Part shown: positions 48,737-59,389 of the stretch, in pieces
Position numbering within the stretch: position 1 is the first letter of the stretch
How the letters are laid out: each line of letters begins with the position of its first letter
Source: Parasphingorhabdus litoris DSM 22379
GTDB taxonomy: Bacteria > Pseudomonadota > Alphaproteobacteria > Sphingomonadales > Sphingomonadaceae
Length of the DNA: 64,000 nt
Direction: 5' to 3'
Assembly (NCBI RefSeq): GCF_020906275.1
Contig: NZ_CP086727.1
Coordinates: 2,046,001-2,110,000 of the forward strand
Program-made: the position numbers and the translations under genes
Notes under the pieces: model-generated
Told to the model about the DNA's origin: nothing
Databases searched by the model: none
The model's input: the letters and a program-made list of their open reading frames with translations, nothing else

Positions 48737-50377
48737 TCAGGCCTCTACTACCAATACCGCAACAATAGGTTTCTTTCCGGTCCATTCCGTTGCACTACGC
48801 CGGACCATCAAGCGCACTTCTTCAGAAAACCGGTCGATATCACCAATTGGCTTCCTGTAAGTCTCAGTAATTTTGTTATAAATCTCATCGAGAAAATCTT
48901 CTTCATCTTCCTCCAACGGAACACCTGACAGACGAAGCGATGGCTGTCCTGAGACTTTGCCCTTAGGATCGAGACCTATCGCCACGGAAATCATCCCATT
49001 ATAGGCGATTTTCCGCCGCTCGTTAAGCGTCTTGCCATCTGCTGGAATAATGACATCTCCATCAACAACAAGTCGCCCTGTTCTCTCCTGGCGCAGTATT
49101 TTCGGGCCATCAGGCGCCAGACGAACTACATCGCCATTTTGCTGAAAAATCGTTTTGGGAACACCTTGCTCTATGGCGAAGCGCGCCTGCTCTTTCATAT
49201 GACGGATTTCACCATGGACGGGCACCAATATCTCTGGACGGATCCATTTATACATTTCGGCCAGTTCCGGACGACCGGGATGTCCCGATACATGGATATG
49301 CTCCTGTCGATCAGTAATCATGACGACACCTTTGGCTGCCAACTGATTCTGAATACGACCAATGGCAATCTCATTACCCGGTATTTGTTTGGACGAGAAA
49401 AGGACGTGATCGCCCTCAGTCAGCTTGATTGTATGTGTATCACCAGCGATCCGGCCCAGTGCTGCCCGCGCCTCACCCTGCCCGCCCGTTGCGATAATCA
49501 TGATTTCATCGCGCGGAATATTCATCGCATCATCGAAGCTCACCGTTGCAGGAAAGTCTTTCAGATAGCCATTTTCGCGAGAATTTTCGATCATCCGGTC
49601 CAATGACCGTCCAGCGACACATAACTGCCGACCAGAGTTTTTCGCAACCTCGCCAAGCGTTTGCAGTCGAGCGGCATTGGAGGCAAATGTCGTTACCAAT
49701 ACGCGATTATCAAGATTTTCAACGACCCGCATGAGATTGCGATAAACATCGCCTTCTGAACCCGACGGAGCATTATTGAAGACATTTGTCGAGTCACAAA
49801 CCATCGCCAGGATGCCATCATCACCGACAGCGGTAAGCTGCTCAGGTGTAGATGGTATTCCCAACATGGGTTCCTCATCCAACTTCCAATCGCCAGTATG
49901 GAATATTTTGCCATAAGGCGTGTCGATCAGCAGCGCGTTGCCTTCTGCGATGCTGTGCGCAAGCGGCAAATAACGAAAACCGAAAGGCCCAAGATCGAAG
50001 CTTCCTTCATTCGGGATGATGTTCAATTCAACATCATTCTCCAGGCCTACTTCTTCCAGTTTTCGCCGTATTAAACCGGCGGTAAAAGGCGTCGCATAGA
50101 GCGGAACATCCAGTTCACCTGCAAAATAAGGAATCGCCCCAATATGGTCCTCATGACCATGGGTCAGCACAATCCCCAGCAGGTTTTTCGATTGCTTCTC
50201 GATAAATTCCAGGTCTGGCAAGACAAGATCAATGCCGGGATAGGCCGGATCTGAAAAAGTCATACCAAGGTCGACCATGACCCATTTACCATCGCAGCCA
50301 TATAGATTGACGTTCATGCCAATCTCCGCCGACCCGCCAAGAGCCAGGAAGAGAAGTTCGTTTTTTGGTTTTATCAT
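48737..50377 (-). CDS. rnj: Ribonuclease J
   Basis: 546 residues of the metallo-beta-lactamase/beta-CASP ribonuclease family. The metal-binding motif is VLTHGHEDHIGAIPYF near residue 72, with later metal ligands in FHTGDWKLDEEP and the beta-CASP motifs (VCDSTNV, and HVSGHPGRPELAEMYKWIRPE). RNase J processes and degrades RNA from the 5' end and internally, and matures rRNA in alphaproteobacteria. The start overlaps the coaX stop by one base (TAATG). Confidence 0.95.
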   Translation of the reverse strand: MIKPKNELLFLALGGSAEIGMNVNLYGCDGKWVMVDLGMTFSDPAYPGIDLVLPDLEFIEKQSKNLLGIVLTHGHEDHIGAIPYFAGELDVPLYATPFTAGLIRRKLEEVGLENDVELNIIPNEGSFDLGPFGFRYLPLAHSIAEGNALLIDTPYGKIFHTGDWKLDEEPMLGIPSTPEQLTAVGDDGILAMVCDSTNVFNNAPSGSEGDVYRNLMRVVENLDNRVLVTTFASNAARLQTLGEVAKNSGRQLCVAGRSLDRMIENSRENGYLKDFPATVSFDDAMNIPRDEIMIIATGGQGEARAALGRIAGDTHTIKLTEGDHVLFSSKQIPGNEIAIGRIQNQLAAKGVVMITDRQEHIHVSGHPGRPELAEMYKWIRPEILVPVHGEIRHMKEQARFAIEQGVPKTIFQQNGDVVRLAPDGPKILRQERTGRLVVDGDVIIPADGKTLNERRKIAYNGMISVAIGLDPKGKVSGQPSLRLSGVPLEEDEEDFLDEIYNKITETYRKPIGDIDRFSEEVRLMVRRSATEWTGKKPIVAVLVVEA

Positions 50378-51159
50378 TAGGTGTTGGTTGCTCTCTGGTA
50401 GAGGATTAACAGGCCGCGTAGCGTAAGGTCGGACTCAAGATGATCAAATACGTCAGTATGTTCATCAAATAGCACGGACAGGCCTCCCGTCGCGATAACC
50501 TTTGTTGGGCGCCCTATTTGAACTTTTGTACGTTGGACCAATCCCTCGATCATTCCAACATAGCCCCAAAAGATACCAATCAGCATCTGGCTTTCTGTTG
50601 TGCGGCCAATGACATTGTCATCGTCTGGTGCTTCTAACGCGATGCGCGGCAATTGCGCTGTTTTACCGACCAATGCATCAAGCGAGAGATTGATACCCGG
50701 CGCGATAACGCCGCCTTTATAGGCGCCGTCATAATCGGCAACATCAAAAGTCGTAGCGGTTCCGAAATCGATGATCACAATATCTTGTTTGTAGGTCTCA
50801 TGCGCTGCGATAATGTTCAGCACACGATCGGCTCCCACCGTGTCCGGTTGCGCAACATCCAACGCGACACCCCATTCGGCATCTCCGCGACCTGCTACAA
50901 GCGGCGTCACGCCAAAATATTTCTCGGACAACACGGTTAGATTATGAAGAGCCCGGGGAACAACGGTACCGATAATTACGGCATCGACAGAATCCAAACT
51001 CCAATCATTCAACTCAAGCAATTGTCGTAACCAAACCACATATTCATCGGCAGTGCGGCGCGGATCTGTAGCGATGCGCCAACGGGCCTTTATTTCTGAC
51101 CCCTCAAAAAGCGCGAACACAACATTCGTATTACCTGCATCTATTGCGAGCAGCATCAT
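50377..51159 (-). CDS. coaX: Type III pantothenate kinase
   Basis: 260 residues of the ASKHA-fold kinase, which makes 4'-phosphopantothenate for coenzyme A. Motifs are the phosphate loop [16 protein letters not shown] at the N-terminus, [13 protein letters not shown] near residue 105, [15 protein letters not shown] with the catalytic Asp, and [15 protein letters not shown]. The first two codons are both ATG. It lies 12 bases after birA and overlaps the RNase J gene by one base. Confidence 0.95.
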   Translation of the reverse strand: MMLLAIDAGNTNVVFALFEGSEIKARWRIATDPRRTADEYVVWLRQLLELNDWSLDSVDAVIIGTVVPRALHNLTVLSEKYFGVTPLVAGRGDAEWGVALDVAQPDTVGADRVLNIIAAHETYKQDIVIIDFGTATTFDVADYDGAYKGGVIAPGINLSLDALVGKTAQLPRIALEAPDDDNVIGRTTESQMLIGIFWGYVGMIEGLVQRTKVQIGRPTKVIATGGLSVLFDEHTDVFDHLESDLTLRGLLILYQRATNT

Positions 51160-51171
51160 TGAACCTTTCTT

Positions 51172-51888
51172 CTAACCGACTTCAACATCGCCAGCATGTA
51201 TCTCGATAAGCGTTCCGTCCGGCTTTCTCAAGCGCAGTGCACCGTCATTCGAAAGGCCAGCATATTCGCCGTCCACGCGGATTCCGTGGGCATCGCTTGT
51301 TGATAAGCGTGTTCCCACTGGATGGGCATTTTGTTGCCATACATCCAAGATCGCAGCCAGACCCGACTGCCTCCATCTAATCAGCACATCCATAAAATTT
51401 TGTGCCAAAGATTCCAGAAATGCAGAGGCGGTCAGCTCAGGATCAGCTCCCTCCTTATGCAGGCTGGTAACAACCCGCCCCTCGACCTCTGGAGCAATCG
51501 CGACGTTTACGCCAATGCCCACGACAACCGAATCACCGGCGCCTTCGAGCAAAATTCCACAAATTTTCGAACCAGATACCAATATATCATTGGGCCATTT
51601 CAACCAGATCTCATCATGTGGAAGATGCGCGTTGATCGTCTCATATACGGCGAGTGCTGCTACAAAAGACAATGTCAAAGGCGCAGGATCACCGATACGG
51701 CAGTTCACTATCGTACTACAATAGAGATTACCTTTCGGGCTCTCCCATCTGCGCCCCATTCGCCCGACACCGCCGTTTTGTTTTTCAGCACGTAGCCAAC
51801 TTCCCTCAACGGCACCCGATTTGGCACGTGCTTTCATGTCCGCATTAGTCGATGCGGTTTCGGCGATTGTTTCGATATTAAAGGTCAG
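51172..51888 (-). CDS. birA: Biotin--[acetyl-CoA-carboxylase] ligase with probable CTG start
   Basis: The catalytic domain is clear: NGGVGRMGRRWESPKGNLYCS (GRGRxGR-type loop), WLKWPNDILV and GILLEGAG. There is no DNA-binding domain, so it is a monofunctional biotin protein ligase. The first ATG in frame (51837) would give 221 residues but cut off the essential biotin-binding motif STN, encoded just upstream in FNIETIAETASTNADMK. No ATG, GTG or TTG lies in frame between the preceding stop and 51837. The proposed start is CTG 51888, whose CTGA overlaps the nuoN stop exactly as ATGA and GTGA do at other junctions here, giving 238 residues. ATT 51891 is an alternative. Confidence 0.85.
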   Translation of the reverse strand: MTFNIETIAETASTNADMKARAKSGAVEGSWLRAEKQNGGVGRMGRRWESPKGNLYCSTIVNCRIGDPAPLTLSFVAALAVYETINAHLPHDEIWLKWPNDILVSGSKICGILLEGAGDSVVVGIGVNVAIAPEVEGRVVTSLHKEGADPELTASAFLESLAQNFMDVLIRWRQSGLAAILDVWQQNAHPVGTRLSTSDAHGIRVDGEYAGLSNDGALRLRKPDGTLIEIHAGDVEVG

Positions 51889-53339
51889 AATAAAGCCTGA
51901 GCCGCGGTTGCAGTGACAGGAGCCAGAACCGGAATGGCCAGATAACCAAGAGGAGAAACCGCCAGGGCCATCAGCGCTATCAAACCATTTTCAGTCTTAT
52001 GGCCGGTCTGAGCAATAGCACCGGCAGGATCATCGAAATAGATGATCTTGACGACTTTGATATAGTAAAAGGCACCAATAACTGAGGCCGCGATACCGAT
52101 CACTGCGAGTGGGAGCATACCTGCTGCCACGGCGGCATCAAAGACAAGGAATTTGCCCCAGAAACCGAACAGCGGTGGAATACCAGCAAGCGAGAACATG
52201 AACACGGCAAAGGCCGCAGCAAGGCCCGGACGAGTCTGCGACAAGCCAGCAAGACTGGATAGAGTTTCAAGCGGTTTGCCTTCAGTATCCCGCATTTCCA
52301 TAACGCAGATAAAGCTGCCCAACGTCATGGCGACATAAATCACCAGATAGAAAAGCATTGCAGAAATGCCCTGCGCCGTACCCGCAGCCAAACCGATTAA
52401 AAGGAAACCGACATTGTTGATCGAACTGAACGCAAGCAAGCGTTTGATATTTTGCTGCCCGATCGCCGCAACGGCACCCAGTACAATTGAAGCCAGCGCT
52501 ACGAATACGATAATCTGTTGCCATGTTGATGTCTGGCTACCAAAGGCGTCGATAATCACGCGCACGGTCAGCGCGATAGCGGCGACTTTAGGAGCGCTCG
52601 CGAAAAAGGCGGTGACTGGGGTGGGCGCACCTTCATAAACGTCCGGCGTCCACATGTGGAAAGGCACCGCGCTAATCTTGAACGCCAGCCCAGCCAGAAC
52701 CAGCACCACTCCGATAAGTGGTCCGGTGGACAATTTTCCGGTCAGCGTGTCGCCAATAACCGAGAAGCTAGTGGATCCCGCAAAACCATAAACAAGCGAA
52801 ATACCGAATAACAACATCCCGCTGGCCAAGGCGCCGAGTACGAAATATTTCAAACCGGCTTCTGATGAACGCACATCATTTCTGACAAAACTTGCCAAAA
52901 CATAGGCGGAAAGACTGTTGAGCTCCAACCCGATATAAAGGGTCATCATGTCAGCCGCGGACACCATCATGCCCATACCGATTGTCGCAAACAGGATCAG
53001 TATCGGATATTCCGGACGATAAGCGCCCCCGTCCTTGAAAAAGCGTGGGGCCACGATCAGCGATATAATCGCAGCGAAATAGATCAACAGTTTCGCAAAA
53101 CTGCCGAAACCATCCATACGATAGAGGCCGTAAAACGCGTCTCCGCCAAATTCAAAAGATGGGTTTGTCAAAAATTCAAATGCATAAGCAGATGCTCCAA
53201 ATAGAGCAGCAACCGATAAAATTGTGATCAAGCGCGCAGATTTAGCGCCGCCCCAGGCAGCGACCAACAACAAGATCAAACCACTGACTGCAAGAATGAT
53301 CTCGGGCAGCGTGAATATCAGTGAAAGCCTGTAATCCAT
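51885..53339 (-). CDS. nuoN: NADH-quinone oxidoreductase subunit N
   Basis: 484 residues, about 14 membrane helices, one of three antiporter-like proton-pumping subunits of complex I. Typical sequence includes LYIGLELNSLSAYVLASF with the key Glu near residue 135, KYFVLGALASGMLLFG, and FHMWTPDVYEGAPTPVTAFFASAPK with the pump Lys. The stop TGA overlaps the proposed birA start. The start overlaps the nuoM stop by one base. Confidence 0.96.
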   Translation of the reverse strand: MDYRLSLIFTLPEIILAVSGLILLLVAAWGGAKSARLITILSVAALFGASAYAFEFLTNPSFEFGGDAFYGLYRMDGFGSFAKLLIYFAAIISLIVAPRFFKDGGAYRPEYPILILFATIGMGMMVSAADMMTLYIGLELNSLSAYVLASFVRNDVRSSEAGLKYFVLGALASGMLLFGISLVYGFAGSTSFSVIGDTLTGKLSTGPLIGVVLVLAGLAFKISAVPFHMWTPDVYEGAPTPVTAFFASAPKVAAIALTVRVIIDAFGSQTSTWQQIIVFVALASIVLGAVAAIGQQNIKRLLAFSSINNVGFLLIGLAAGTAQGISAMLFYLVIYVAMTLGSFICVMEMRDTEGKPLETLSSLAGLSQTRPGLAAAFAVFMFSLAGIPPLFGFWGKFLVFDAAVAAGMLPLAVIGIAASVIGAFYYIKVVKIIYFDDPAGAIAQTGHKTENGLIALMALAVSPLGYLAIPVLAPVTATAAQALF

Positions 53340-54889
53340 CAGTGCGACTCCCCATGACTGGCTTCGGCCCCATGGCCTTTGGTTGCCGCCTTCGCTTGAC
53401 CCATTTTCAAATGCGCATCCCCCTCCGGCGCGGCGCGATCAATTCGCGCGACCAGTGTACCTACATCTCCGCGGATCGGTGCCAAAAAGCTTTCCGGATA
53501 AACACCCATCCACATGACTGCAGCTGCGATAGGTGCCAATAGCGCCATTTCACGAGCAGATAGATCCGGCATTGCCTTCACGTCATCATGCACCAGTTCA
53601 CCAAAAGCGACCCGGCGATAGAGATAAAGCATGTAACCGGCGCCCAAAATAATACCGGTCGTTGCAACCAGCGTGACCCAGCTATTCACCTTGTAAAGAC
53701 CGACTAGCGATAGGAACTCACCAACAAATCCGCTGGTGCCGGGTAGACCAATCGATGCCATAGTGAACAGCATGAACAGCAGCGCATATTTTGGCATGTT
53801 GATCGAAAGCCCACCGTAACGGCTAATTTCTCTCGTGTGCAGGCGATCATATATCACACCAACACACAGGAAGAGTGCGCCCGATACCAGACCGTGACTG
53901 AGCATGACAATAATCGCACCTTCAATGCCCTGACGGTTGAAAGCAAACAGCCCCAAAGTAACAATCGCCATATGGGCGACCGAAGAATAGGCAATCAGCT
54001 TCTTCATGTCCTCTTGCACCAGCGCAACCAATGACGTGTAGATCACCGCAACCATGGAGAAGGCGAAAATCAACCAGATAAACTGCTCGGATGCTTCCGG
54101 GAACATGGGCAGCGAAAAGCGCAAGAAGCCATAGCCACCCATTTTCAGCAATACGCCCGCCAAGATCACAGAACCGGCGGTCGGTGCCTGCACGTGGGCA
54201 TCGGGCAACCAGGTATGTACTGGCCACATCGGCATTTTGACGGCAAAGCTCGCGAAAAAGGCCAACCAGAGCCAGGTTTGTGCTTCCGGCGCAAAGTCAT
54301 AGTTGAGCAGCGTGGGAATATCGCTCGTACCAGCATCCTGCACCATCCACAGCATCGCGATCAGCATCACAACGGAGCCCAGCAACGTATAGAGGAAGAA
54401 TTTGTAACTGGCGTAAATCCGGTTGGTGCCACCCCAGATACCGATAATCAGATACATCGGGATCAAGCCTGCCTCGAATAGAATGTAAAACAGGAAAATA
54501 TCCTGCGCTGCAAACACACCGATCATCAGCACTTCCATGAACAGGAATGCCGCCATATATTCGCCGACACGCTCCTTGATCGACTCCCAGCTGGCACCGA
54601 TACAAATTGGCATTAGGAAGACCGTGAGCATGATCAGCATCATCGAGATGCCGTCTATGCCGAGCGCCCAGGCAAAATTGCCAAACAGATCAATCCGCTC
54701 AACATATTGCCATTGCGGACCGCCAATATCGTAATTGGCCCAAAGAACCACTCCGAGCGCGAAGAGCACCAAGGTTGTCACAAGCGCCAGCAACCGGGCT
54801 GCATGGGCACCCAAGAACAGGCAAATGATGGCCGCCAGCATGGGCAGCCCCATCATTAGCGACAGGATCGGGAAATCAAGCTGGTTCAT
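53339..54889 (-). CDS. nuoM: NADH-quinone oxidoreductase subunit M
   Basis: 516 residues, about 14 membrane helices, antiporter-like. Markers are [21 protein letters not shown] with the conserved Glu near residue 140, [21 protein letters not shown] with the pump Lys, and [16 protein letters not shown]. The C-terminal tail is charged and histidine-containing ([12 protein letters not shown]). It overlaps nuoL and nuoN by one base each. Confidence 0.96.
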   Translation of the reverse strand: MNQLDFPILSLMMGLPMLAAIICLFLGAHAARLLALVTTLVLFALGVVLWANYDIGGPQWQYVERIDLFGNFAWALGIDGISMMLIMLTVFLMPICIGASWESIKERVGEYMAAFLFMEVLMIGVFAAQDIFLFYILFEAGLIPMYLIIGIWGGTNRIYASYKFFLYTLLGSVVMLIAMLWMVQDAGTSDIPTLLNYDFAPEAQTWLWLAFFASFAVKMPMWPVHTWLPDAHVQAPTAGSVILAGVLLKMGGYGFLRFSLPMFPEASEQFIWLIFAFSMVAVIYTSLVALVQEDMKKLIAYSSVAHMAIVTLGLFAFNRQGIEGAIIVMLSHGLVSGALFLCVGVIYDRLHTREISRYGGLSINMPKYALLFMLFTMASIGLPGTSGFVGEFLSLVGLYKVNSWVTLVATTGIILGAGYMLYLYRRVAFGELVHDDVKAMPDLSAREMALLAPIAAAVMWMGVYPESFLAPIRGDVGTLVARIDRAAPEGDAHLKMGQAKAATKGHGAEASHGESH

Positions 54890-56892
54890 CAGTTCGCCCC
54901 CCGCACAATAAGCCAGGTGACAGCAGCCGCCAATCCGAGCAGCATAACAAGCGCATAGCTATACAGATATCCGGTCTGGAACCGTTTCGCGATACCCGAA
55001 CCAGCAGCGACAACAGCCGCGACACCATTGGGGCCAAAGCGATCAATCGTCCCCTCATCACCGGTTTTCCAGAATAATCGTCCGAACCAGAAAGCCGGGC
55101 GTACAAAGATGAGATCATAGAGCTCGTCAAAATACCATTTGTTGAAGAAGAAATTATAGACAGGCTGAAATGTCGAAGCGAGCCGCGCCGGGCGATCTTT
55201 GCCACGGAAATAAAGCTGGAACGCAGTAATCAATCCAATGAGCATCGCAAATGTTGAAGATAGTTTGACCCAATAAGGCACCTCATGGATCGCATGCATT
55301 AGATGCCGATCAAAAGCCAAGCTACCAGCCCAGAAGCGGAATCCTTCGGTCGCATCAATAAACTGGTTGTGGAACAGAAAGCCTGCTGCAATCGCCCCAA
55401 AACCAAGCACGCCCAACGGGATCAACATCGACATCGGGCTTTCATGCGGATGATAACCGCCGGTTGAGTCTTCGGCCGTCTCGGGCGTTTTGTGCACGCT
55501 ATGTTGAATATGCTCAGACTGGATCCAGCGCGGCGTGCCCCAGAATGTCAGGAACATCAGACGCCAGCTGTAGAAGCTAGTGAGCAAGGCCGCCAGAACA
55601 CCAATGGCAAAGGCAAATTGCCCAGTGCTTGTGCCACTCGCAAATGCAGCTTCGATAATGGCATCTTTGGAATAGAAACCGGCAAAACCGCCAAGACCAA
55701 CGATCCCGACACCAGTAATTGCCAATGTACCCGCTATCATCGTCCAGAAGGTCAACGGTATTTCTTTCCGGAGACCGCCATAATAACGCATGTCTTGCTC
55801 GTGATGCATTGCATGGATTACCGAACCCGCACCAAGGAACAGAAGCGCCTTGAAGAAAGCGTGGGTAAACAGGTGGAACATCGCCGCGCTATAGGCACCA
55901 ACACCAGCAGCAAAGAACATATAGCCGAGCTGTGAGCAGGTCGAATAAGCAATCACACGCTTGATATCATGCTGGACCAGACCAACCGTCGCGGCAAAAA
56001 TCGCGGTACAGGCACCGACCACGGTCACCACCGTCAACGCTACATCGCTGGTTTCAAACATGGGTGATAAGCGGCAAACCATGAATACGCCAGCGGTGAC
56101 CATCGTCGCGGCATGGATCAAAGCAGACACAGGTGTCGGCCCTTCCATCGCATCAGGCAGCCAAGTGTGCAGTCCCAGTTGCGCTGACTTGCCCATCGCA
56201 CCGATAAACAATAGCAAACACAGAATCGTCATCGTATCGAGCCGCATGCCCGCAAAAGTAATGGTCGATCCTGCCATCGCAGGCGCCGCTTCCAGAATTT
56301 CCGGAATGGACACGGTACCGAACACAAGAAATGTTCCGAAAATACCGAGCATGAAGCCAAGGTCACCGACCCGGTTGACCACAAAGGCCTTTATCGCCGC
56401 CGCACTGGCGCTCGGCTTTTTGAACCAGAAGCCGATCAGCAGATAGGAAGCAAGACCAACGCCTTCCCAACCAAAGAACATCTGCACCAGATTGTCGGCT
56501 GTCACCAGCATCAACATCGCAAAGGTAAAGAGCGACAGATAGGCGAAAAACCGCGGTTGGTCGGGGTCTTCATCCATATAACCCCAGCTATAGAGATGGA
56601 CCAAAGCTGAAACCGTGGTCACCACAACCAGCATAACAGCGGTCAGGGCATCGACCCGCAGTGACCATTCAAAATTGAGATCACCGGACTGCACCCAGGT
56701 CAGCACTGGCACTACTTCAGCAGCGCGAGACAGCAAGATATAGTCGATAAAGATCGGCCAGCTCAGCGCGCAGGAAACGAACAAAGCCGCGGTCGTAACA
56801 AATTTCGCGGGCACATTGCCAATCATGCGATTGCCAAAGCCTGCGACGATTGCTGCCAGCAAAGGCAGGAAAACGATAAGCTGGATCGTCAA
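54889..56892 (-). CDS. nuoL: NADH-quinone oxidoreductase subunit L
   Basis: 667 residues, the largest antiporter-like subunit, with a C-terminal extension that includes the long lateral helix region. Conserved parts include [50 protein letters not shown] and [23 protein letters not shown]. The start is TTG 56892, four bases after the nuoK stop with AGGG upstream. A stop in frame lies a few codons before it and no ATG occurs nearer than residue 23, so TTG is the only start that keeps the first membrane helix. Confidence 0.95.
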   Translation of the reverse strand: MTIQLIVFLPLLAAIVAGFGNRMIGNVPAKFVTTAALFVSCALSWPIFIDYILLSRAAEVVPVLTWVQSGDLNFEWSLRVDALTAVMLVVVTTVSALVHLYSWGYMDEDPDQPRFFAYLSLFTFAMLMLVTADNLVQMFFGWEGVGLASYLLIGFWFKKPSASAAAIKAFVVNRVGDLGFMLGIFGTFLVFGTVSIPEILEAAPAMAGSTITFAGMRLDTMTILCLLLFIGAMGKSAQLGLHTWLPDAMEGPTPVSALIHAATMVTAGVFMVCRLSPMFETSDVALTVVTVVGACTAIFAATVGLVQHDIKRVIAYSTCSQLGYMFFAAGVGAYSAAMFHLFTHAFFKALLFLGAGSVIHAMHHEQDMRYYGGLRKEIPLTFWTMIAGTLAITGVGIVGLGGFAGFYSKDAIIEAAFASGTSTGQFAFAIGVLAALLTSFYSWRLMFLTFWGTPRWIQSEHIQHSVHKTPETAEDSTGGYHPHESPMSMLIPLGVLGFGAIAAGFLFHNQFIDATEGFRFWAGSLAFDRHLMHAIHEVPYWVKLSSTFAMLIGLITAFQLYFRGKDRPARLASTFQPVYNFFFNKWYFDELYDLIFVRPAFWFGRLFWKTGDEGTIDRFGPNGVAAVVAAGSGIAKRFQTGYLYSYALVMLLGLAAAVTWLIVRGAN

Positions 56893-56896
56893 GTCC

Positions 56897-57202
56897 CTAA
56901 CCCTTCATCCGGTTGACATCGTCAACGGCGATCGTGCCGCGCTGACGGAAATAAATGACCAATATGGCGAGCCCGATGGCTGCTTCACCAGCAGCCACAG
57001 TTAGGACCAGCATCGCAAATACCTGACCTGTCATATCGCCAAGAAAAGCACTGAATGCGACCAAGTTGAGGTTTACAGCGAGCAAGATCAGTTCAATTGC
57101 CATCAAGATAATGATGATATTTTTGCGATTCAGAAAAATGCCGAGCATTCCCATCACAAACAAGATGGAACTGACCACCAGATAATGTTCTATGCCGATC
57201 AT
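56897..57202 (-). CDS. nuoK: NADH-quinone oxidoreductase subunit K
   Basis: 101 residues, three membrane helices. The conserved glutamates lie in the segment [17 protein letters not shown] near residue 36 and in [15 protein letters not shown] near residue 72; they carry protons in the membrane arm. The ATG overlaps the nuoJ stop by four bases. Confidence 0.96.
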   Translation of the reverse strand: MIGIEHYLVVSSILFVMGMLGIFLNRKNIIIILMAIELILLAVNLNLVAFSAFLGDMTGQVFAMLVLTVAAGEAAIGLAILVIYFRQRGTIAVDDVNRMKG

Positions 57203-57813
57203 AGCTCGACCCCCTTGCCTACCTCGGGCTGTGTATTGCGCGTGGCGTCTTCCGGACGCCGATTGACCTGCTCTTGAATGTTCTGGATCCGTACACCGCC
57301 ACGTTTGCGATTGGTGAGGACAATGGCGCCAACCATGGCGACCAACAAGATCATGCCAGCGGCTTCAAACAAGAATACATATTTGGTGTAAAGCAACGTG
57401 CCCAGCGCCTCGATATTTGAAGGCCCGCCCGCTGGAGGTCCAACCACCGCATTGGCTTCACCCATGCCTTCAGATGACCAGGACAGAGCACCAAAAATGA
57501 TAAATTCTGCCGCTAATATGATTGCCAGCAACAAACCCAGCGGCAGATTTTTCATAAAACCAGCGCGCAGTTCAGCGAAATCGATGTCGAGCATCATAAC
57601 AACGAACAGGAACAGCACCGCGACTGCACCAACATAGACAATGACCAACAAGGCCGCGATAAACTCCGCACCCACCAGCAACATCAGGCCAGCGGCGTTA
57701 AAAAACGCCAAAATCAGCCACAAAACGCTGTGCACGGGATTGCGCGCAAAGATACAAAAGGCGGCACTGGCGATGACGACCGATGCGAACAGATAGAAAG
57801 CAAATATTTGCAT
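57199..57813 (-). CDS. nuoJ: NADH-quinone oxidoreductase subunit J
   Basis: 204 residues with five membrane helices. Typical sequence is [20 protein letters not shown] near residue 25, then [32 protein letters not shown] with the pi-bulge region, and a C-terminal hydrophilic tail. Membrane-arm subunit. It starts 41 bases after nuoI, the largest gap among the nuo genes in this window. Confidence 0.95.
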   Translation of the reverse strand: MQIFAFYLFASVVIASAAFCIFARNPVHSVLWLILAFFNAAGLMLLVGAEFIAALLVIVYVGAVAVLFLFVVMMLDIDFAELRAGFMKNLPLGLLLAIILAAEFIIFGALSWSSEGMGEANAVVGPPAGGPSNIEALGTLLYTKYVFLFEAAGMILLVAMVGAIVLTNRKRGGVRIQNIQEQVNRRPEDATRNTQPEVGKGVEL

Positions 57814-57854
57814 TATAACGGTTTCCGTAACCCCCTTAGAATCCTGTCAGCGCC

Positions 57855-58340
57855 TTAACGATAGGGCGCGTCGGCGGCAAGGTTGGATGCGATCGCTCGC
57901 TCCCATTTGTCACCATTTTCAAGCAATTTGGCTTTGTCGTAGATTAGTTCTTCGCGTGTCTCGGTCGAATATTCAAAATTCGGCCCCTCAACAATGGCAT
58001 CTACCGGACAGGCTTCTTGGCAGAAACCACAGTAAATACATTTGGTCATATCGATGTCATAGCGTGTCGTACGGCGGCTGCCATCGTCGCGTGGCTCGGC
58101 CTCGATTGTGATCGCCTGTGCCGGACAGACGGCTTCACATAGCTTGCAAGCAATACAACGCTCTTCTCCATTGGGATAGCGGCGCAGCACATGTTCTCCC
58201 CGGAACCGCGGCGAAATCGGGTTCTTCTCATAGGGATAGTTGATCGTCTTCTTCTTTTTGAAGAAATATTTCAGCGTCAATGCGTGCGCTTTTAATATTT
58301 CCCAAAGCGTAAAGGCTTTTATGGTTTGTGCGATGCTCAT
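57855..58340 (-). CDS. nuoI: NADH-quinone oxidoreductase subunit I
   Basis: 161 residues carrying two 4Fe-4S clusters (N6a and N6b): [12 protein letters not shown] near residue 61 and [16 protein letters not shown] near residue 100, with one cysteine of each set serving the other cluster. It passes electrons toward the quinone site. The start is ATG 58340, which overlaps the nuoH stop (ATGA); a GTG at 58349 is less likely. Confidence 0.97.
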   Translation of the reverse strand: MSIAQTIKAFTLWEILKAHALTLKYFFKKKKTINYPYEKNPISPRFRGEHVLRRYPNGEERCIACKLCEAVCPAQAITIEAEPRDDGSRRTTRYDIDMTKCIYCGFCQEACPVDAIVEGPNFEYSTETREELIYDKAKLLENGDKWERAIASNLAADAPYR

Positions 58341-59389
58341 AGCGGCCACCCAAATTTATCGATCATTACATATCCGCTGACCAGAAATACCCAGAATATG
58401 CTGATCGGTAGGAAGACTTTCCAACCCAGACGCATGAGCTGATCATAACGGTAACGCGGTACTGTGGCCCATGCCCAACTGAAGATGAAAAAGAAGACGA
58501 ATATCTTCAAGAAGAACCAGATAATGCCAGGCACAGCATAAAGCGGTTCCCAATCAACTGGCGGCAACCATCCGCCCCAGAACAGGATAACGTTAAGCGC
58601 ACACATCAGCAGGATGTTGGCATATTCCCCGAGCCAGAACAGCGCGAAGGACATGGACGAATATTCGGTCTGATAACCCGCGACCAGTTCGCTCTCCGCT
58701 TCGGTCAGATCGAAGGGCGCGCGCGCAGTTTCCGCCATCGAGCTGATCAAGAACATGACCGCCATCGGAAAGAGCAGCGGATTAAGCCCATAAGCATTCA
58801 CCGCTCCAAAAATATGCCCTTCTTGCGCTTTGATAATCTCATTGAGATTGAACGTACCAGCAAACAACACCACCGATATCAGGATGAAGCCAATCGAGAC
58901 TTCATAGGAAATCATCTGTGCGGCCGCACGCATGGCCGAGAAAAACGGATATTTAGAGTTACTCGCCCAACCGGAAATCACAACACCATAAACGCCAAGC
59001 GAGCTGATCGCGAGAATGTAAAGCACACCAATATTGATGTTGGAGAGGACCATTTCCTCGCTAAACGGAATAACCGCCCAGGCCAGCAAAGCGACCGTGA
59101 ATGTAATAATCGGCGCTAGCAGAAACAGGCCTTTATTGGCCCCGGATGGAATGATGGTTTCCTGAAGGAACACTTTCAAACCATCGGCGAAGCTCTGCAG
59201 CAGACCGAATGGCCCAACCACATTGGGGCCACGACGCAGCGCCACGGCCGCGATAATCTTGCGGTCAACATAGATGATCATCGCCACGGCCAGCAACAGC
59301 GGCAGCGCAATCAACAATATCAGCGCCAACGTAGCTACAAACCAGCCAAGTTCGGGGCCGAGAAAAGTCGATTGGAGATATTCGGTCAT
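58337..59389 (-). CDS. nuoH: NADH-quinone oxidoreductase subunit H
   Basis: 350 residues, eight membrane helices, forming the quinone chamber. Markers are [26 protein letters not shown] near residue 60 and [22 protein letters not shown] near residue 225. It overlaps nuoG and nuoI by four bases each. Confidence 0.97.
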   Translation of the reverse strand: MTEYLQSTFLGPELGWFVATLALILLIALPLLLAVAMIIYVDRKIIAAVALRRGPNVVGPFGLLQSFADGLKVFLQETIIPSGANKGLFLLAPIITFTVALLAWAVIPFSEEMVLSNINIGVLYILAISSLGVYGVVISGWASNSKYPFFSAMRAAAQMISYEVSIGFILISVVLFAGTFNLNEIIKAQEGHIFGAVNAYGLNPLLFPMAVMFLISSMAETARAPFDLTEAESELVAGYQTEYSSMSFALFWLGEYANILLMCALNVILFWGGWLPPVDWEPLYAVPGIIWFFLKIFVFFFIFSWAWATVPRYRYDQLMRLGWKVFLPISIFWVFLVSGYVMIDKFGWPL

